Assembly (NCBI RefSeq): GCF_040544555.1
Contig: NZ_JBEPKD010000021.1
Location: 1-64,000, forward strand
DNA: 64,000 bases
Direction of reading: 5' to 3'
Source of the DNA: Halalkalibacter oceani
Lineage (GTDB): Bacteria > Bacillota > Bacilli > Bacillales > Bacillaceae_D
Part shown: piece by piece, positions 61,044 through 64,000 of the stretch
Position numbering within the stretch: the first letter of the stretch is position 1
Layout: each line of letters begins with the position of its first letter
Notes under the pieces: generated by a model
Told to the model about the DNA's origin: nothing
Seen by the model: only the letters and a program-made list of their open reading frames with translations
Databases searched by the model: none
Made by a program: the position numbers and the translations under genes

Positions 61044-62552
61044 TGTACTAAATGGCAGCTAATTTATGCTCACAATAAAAAGAGCCACTTGCCAACATCT
61101 AGTAAAATACATACACTCCTTTTGGGCATAACGTTCATAGGAGGTATATAGGAGATGTTAGCAATGGCTGAAATTAATTATATCAGATTAGAGACAAACA
61201 CCAAAGGAAGATCCTATTCGTCTGTGGCAAAACAGATGGAAGTAGATCGCAGAACAGTTAAGAAATATTCGGAGATGGAGGACTTCAGTCCAGAGGCGAA
61301 GCCTGTACAAAGAAGGAGAGCCAAAGTGATGGATCCAGTCAAGCCCATCATTGATAAATGGCTCCTAGAAGATATGGGGAAGGAAAAGAAGTTTAGGAGA
61401 ACTGCACAACGAATCTATGACCTTCTAGTTAATGAACATGGATTCCAAGGGTCTGACCGTTCGGTCCGTGATTATGTAGCAAAAAGGAAAGTTGCCTTAT
61501 TCGAAGAGAGTGATGAAGCTGCCTTACCATTGGAGACAATAGCTGGAACTGCACAGGTGGATTTTGGGGAAGCTCCATTTAAACACAGAGGCGAAGAAAT
61601 GATCCGACCATTCCTGGTCCTATCGCAGCCGCACAGTAATTCATTCCTTTTCCAGGTCTTCCCTTCCCAGAATCGGGAGTGTTTTCTGCAAGGTATGACA
61701 AACATGTTCACTTTTCTGGAAGGCGTACCACACACAATCCGTTTTGATAATCTATCACCTGCGGTGAAAAAGGTGCTGCCAAATGGCGAACGGCAATTAA
61801 CAGATGAATTCGCCCGTTTCGTTGCCCACTACGGTTTCAAATACGAATTTTGTAATCCGGGAAGCGGAAACGAAAAGGGGCATGTGGAATCGATGGTCAA
61901 ATACAAACGAAAGTTAAACCTACTTATAAGTCAATCCTGTCTGCCAGACATATCCGGCAGACAACTCGAGTGGCAAGGTATTCACATGAATGGCAATATT
62001 ACAAAGGAAGACATCCTAAATGGCGTATTCATAGAGAGAAAGGAGAATCTTATTCTTTATGGAGGTGTTGGTGTCGGTAAGACGCTGATGGCTGCCTTGG
62101 CGGGATGGAACTCTATACAAGAGAATTGGAAACGGGTGAGATTCTATACGGTGGCTCAACTTGTGAACAGTCTGTTAGAGGCCAACGAGAAAGGAACACT
62201 TGGGAAGCTTTATAAACAGATCGAGAGCCTAGACCTATTAATCCTTGATGAATTGGGCTATGTACCGCTACACAAACAAGGAGCGGAGCTCCTATTTCAA
62301 GTCATTAATTTGTGTTATGAAAAACGAAGTGTCATCGTAACTACGAACTTACAGTTTGGACAATGGAATCATGTTTTTGGGGATCCAATCTTGACGGAAG
62401 CATTTATCGATCGGCTTATTCATTACTCGCATTTAATTGTTTTCAATCGCGATAGTTTTCGTCATAAGGATTCACTAATGAATCAATGACCCCTGGTTGG
62501 CAAGTGTACATTTTTAATTGCCAAACGGTGCATTTTATACTTGCCAAATACA
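61044..62552 (+). mobile_element. IS21-family element with internal deletion
   Basis: About 1.5 kb against 2-2.5 kb for complete IS21 relatives. The left end (TGTACTAAATGGCAGCT...CACTTGCCAAC, to 61096) and the right end (GTTGGCAAGTG from 62496, to ...TTGCCAAATACA at 62552) are imperfect inverted repeats with matching inner repeat units and 5'-TG...CA-3' termini. The single frame inside joins IstA and IstB pieces. No target duplication of 4-8 bp was found at the predicted ends. Ends were set by eye and may be off by a few bases. Confidence 0.75.
61155..62489 (+). CDS. Fused IstA-IstB remnant (IS21 transposase / AAA+ helper)
   Basis: 444 residues. Residues 1-270 are IstA-like: helix-turn-helix (SSVAKQMEVDRRTVKKY) and a DDE core with Asp in GTAQVDFGEA, Asp in IRFDNLSPAV and Glu in GNEKGHVESMV. 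From about 285 the sequence is IstB-like: Walker A GGVGVGKT, Walker B LLILDELGYVP, sensor VTTNLQF and the C-terminal IDRLIHYSHLIVF. IstA normally has about 500 aa and IstB about 250, so the IstA C-terminus and the IstB N-terminus are missing. The reading frame stays intact through the junction (near 61930-61990). ATG 61155 follows AGGAGG. Likely a deletion product, possibly still expressed. Confidence 0.8.
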   Translation: MLAMAEINYIRLETNTKGRSYSSVAKQMEVDRRTVKKYSEMEDFSPEAKPVQRRRAKVMDPVKPIIDKWLLEDMGKEKKFRRTAQRIYDLLVNEHGFQGSDRSVRDYVAKRKVALFEESDEAALPLETIAGTAQVDFGEAPFKHRGEEMIRPFLVLSQPHSNSFLFQVFPSQNRECFLQGMTNMFTFLEGVPHTIRFDNLSPAVKKVLPNGERQLTDEFARFVAHYGFKYEFCNPGSGNEKGHVESMVKYKRKLNLLISQSCLPDISGRQLEWQGIHMNGNITKEDILNGVFIERKENLILYGGVGVGKTLMAALAGWNSIQENWKRVRFYTVAQLVNSLLEANEKGTLGKLYKQIESLDLLILDELGYVPLHKQGAELLFQVINLCYEKRSVIVTTNLQFGQWNHVFGDPILTEAFIDRLIHYSHLIVFNRDSFRHKDSLMNQ

Positions 62553-62940
62553 AGTTTAGCTAACATTCCGTATTTTAATTATTTTATTGAAATGAAATAT
62601 ATCGTTTTTTTAGACTAATAAATACAATAAACTTTTCCCTTTCCCATTTAAATACCTTCAGCATAGTTACTTTGAGGAAACCTTCCAATCCATATCATGA
62701 TCTTCTTTAACTTTATTTGCTTAATTCTATCACGTGTTTTTTATTCTATTTTACAGTTACACCTCTCCTGTAAAGAGTTTATGGACCTAATCCTTAGTCG
62801 AGCACAGGTTTTGAATATATAAATGATTTTCTAATAAATATGAAGACTAAATTCTTCATACTTTCTACAAATACTTTGATTATAGTGAACGTGAAATGAG
62901 TTTTCGAATTAATACATCAGTTTAAGAGGGGGAATCAATA
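62553..62940. other. A+T-rich intergenic region
   Basis: No convincing coding frame, RNA or repeat was recognised. A TATAGT at 62881 may be a -10 box for the oxidase gene, without a good -35. AAGAGGGGG before 62941 is its ribosome site. Confidence 0.5.
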
Positions 62941-64000
62941 ATGCGAATAAAAATGAAGATCACGGCTTTAGCGATTAGTATATTGGTTATCAGCGGTTGT
63001 AGCAATGCTAATTCACAACCAGATGAGGAAATAGATCATTCCATGATGAATGATGAAGAGATGGATCATTCCATGATGGACATGGATGACAACATGATGG
63101 AAGGTCATATGAGCCATGATGAAGTTGTAAGTTTAAATGACTCAACAGGGGAGAATGAATTGAACATTCCGTCCGAGCTTGAACGCGATGATGAAGAAGG
63201 AATTGTCTACACTGTTCGAGCACAAGAAGGGAAAACTGAACTATTCGATGGGATTGAAACAACGACGTATGGCTATAACGGAGCGTTTTTAGGACCGATG
63301 CTACGGCTTGAAAAAGGCGAAACAGTGAAGATTAGAACGATTAATGAACTTGACGAGAATACAACATTTCATTGGCATGGGCTAGAAGTAGCTGCGGAGG
63401 CAGATGGTGGGCCGCATGATGTGATTAAATCGGGAGAAGAAAAGATCATTGAATTCGAAGTCGGACAAGAAGCGGCAACATTATGGTTCCATCCCCATCC
63501 AGAAGGAAAAACCTCTGAACAGGTCTATAACGGACTTGCAGGATTGATTTATATCGAAGATGAAAATGGAAAAAGCCTTGGATTACCTAGTGATTATGGG
63601 ATAAATGATATTCCATTAATCTTTCAAGATAAAACATTTGACGATGAGAAACAATTGAATTATAGCGCTGCCATGAATGATGACGGAACAATAGGCGAAA
63701 CGTTATTGATCAATGGAACACTCAATCCTAAGTTGACTGTAAACAAAGAGAAAGTACGTCTTCGTTTATTAAATGGATCTAATGCAAGGAATTTCACATT
63801 CAAATTAAATACAGGGGATTCCTTTGTTCAAGTTGCTACAGATGGAGGGTTCTTGAATGAACCAGTTACTTTAAATGAGGTTACACTGACGCCTTCCGAA
63901 CGTGCGGAAATAATTGTTGATTTTTCACAGCTCAATACAGAAAATGACTTGGCATTAATAAATGAGGATGGGTCTATCCTTTTACCATTTGAGGTTTCTG
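62941..64000 (+). CDS. Multicopper oxidase lipoprotein (partial, runs off the window)
   Basis: The frame is open from ATG 62941 to the window end (353 codons). Signal peptide with a lipobox-like ISGC (Cys20), then a Met/His/Asp-rich segment (repeated DHSMM and MEGHMSHD units, residues about 32-60) of the sort that binds copper, then cupredoxin domains. Type 2/3 copper motifs HWHGLEV (about 142) and WFHPHPEG (about 178) are visible; the C-terminal HCH motifs lie outside. Family members such as CueO and S. aureus Mco oxidise Cu(I) and give copper tolerance. It lies in A+T-rich DNA next to an IS element, suggesting horizontal gain. Confidence 0.85.
   Translation, partial: MRIKMKITALAISILVISGCSNANSQPDEEIDHSMMNDEEMDHSMMDMDDNMMEGHMSHDEVVSLNDSTGENELNIPSELERDDEEGIVYTVRAQEGKTELFDGIETTTYGYNGAFLGPMLRLEKGETVKIRTINELDENTTFHWHGLEVAAEADGGPHDVIKSGEEKIIEFEVGQEAATLWFHPHPEGKTSEQVYNGLAGLIYIEDENGKSLGLPSDYGINDIPLIFQDKTFDDEKQLNYSAAMNDDGTIGETLLINGTLNPKLTVNKEKVRLRLLNGSNARNFTFKLNTGDSFVQVATDGGFLNEPVTLNEVTLTPSERAEIIVDFSQLNTENDLALINEDGSILLPFEVS

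Noticed and set aside
61034..62562. Target-site duplication around the IS21 element
   Set aside because: The bases before 61044 and after 62552 do not match over 4-8 positions, so none is claimed.
62553..62940. Gene remnant on the minus strand near 62650-62740
   Set aside because: Short open stretches exist but carry frequent stops and no recognisable family; treated as non-coding.

Overview
The window comes from a low-to-mid G+C Gram-positive chromosome of the family Bacillaceae. Gene content and order follow the Bacillus subtilis segment csbA-uvrBA, yvlBCD, hprK-lgt-yvoD-ppaX-yvoF, hisZGDBHAF-hisIE, yvcD, trxB, yvcI-rapZ-yvcK-whiA-crh, clpP, sigL, cggR-gapA-pgk-tpiA-gpmI-eno, secG, est, rnr, smpB, ssrA. 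Gram-positive regulatory sites (CggR, CtsR, CcpA cre, sigma-W) and an SLH surface protein agree with this. The differences from B. subtilis (motAB between minJ and csbA, a bdbC-thioredoxin pair before hisZ, cydAB between eno and secG) fit a more distant, possibly alkaliphilic relative. The species cannot be fixed from the sequence alone.

Layout. 1-340: 3' end (domains V and VI) of a group II intron, then a doubtful 40-codon ORF. 340-9000: SLH/GLUG surface protein, ctpB, minJ, motAB, csbA. 9360-16070: uvrBA repair operon and the yvlBCD envelope-stress operon behind a sigma-W-type promoter. 16280-20230: hprK-lgt-yvoD-ppaX-yvoF. 20300-23770: accessory genes (disulfide pair, DUF523, ABM-fold, M20 amidohydrolase). 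24037-30480: complete hisZGDBHAF-IE operon, followed by a tandem 105-110 bp hairpin repeat. 30840-37660: small membrane protein, yvcD, trxB and yvcI-rapZ-yvcK-whiA-crh. 37790-42390: lipoprotein, CitA/DcuS-type two-component system and a dicarboxylate transporter with a cre site. 42663-44880: clpP on the minus strand with a CtsR box, divergent from sigL (rpoN), which also has a cre-like site. 44909-52525: glutaredoxin-like protein, then the cggR-led glycolytic operon. 52729-55344: a more A+T-rich insertion of a bd-type oxidase (cydAB) with a divergent small membrane ORF and a Rex-like operator. 55462-60738: secG, two esterases, rnr, smpB, ssrA. 60739-64000: A+T-rich accessory DNA downstream of ssrA, holding a deleted IS21-family element with a fused istA/istB reading frame and the start of a copper-type multicopper oxidase lipoprotein.

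How it works together. Carbon control links much of the window: HprK phosphorylates HPr and Crh on Ser46, PpaX removes the pyrophosphate released by HprK phosphorylase action, CggR controls the glycolytic genes, and the cre sites place the dicarboxylate transporter and sigL under CcpA. RNase R, SmpB and tmRNA form a ribosome-rescue set, with ClpP as a likely downstream protease. The least explained parts are the fused IS21 transposase, the small ORF divergent from cydAB, the two intergenic repeat clusters, a hairpin core shared by several terminators, and the post-ssrA segment.
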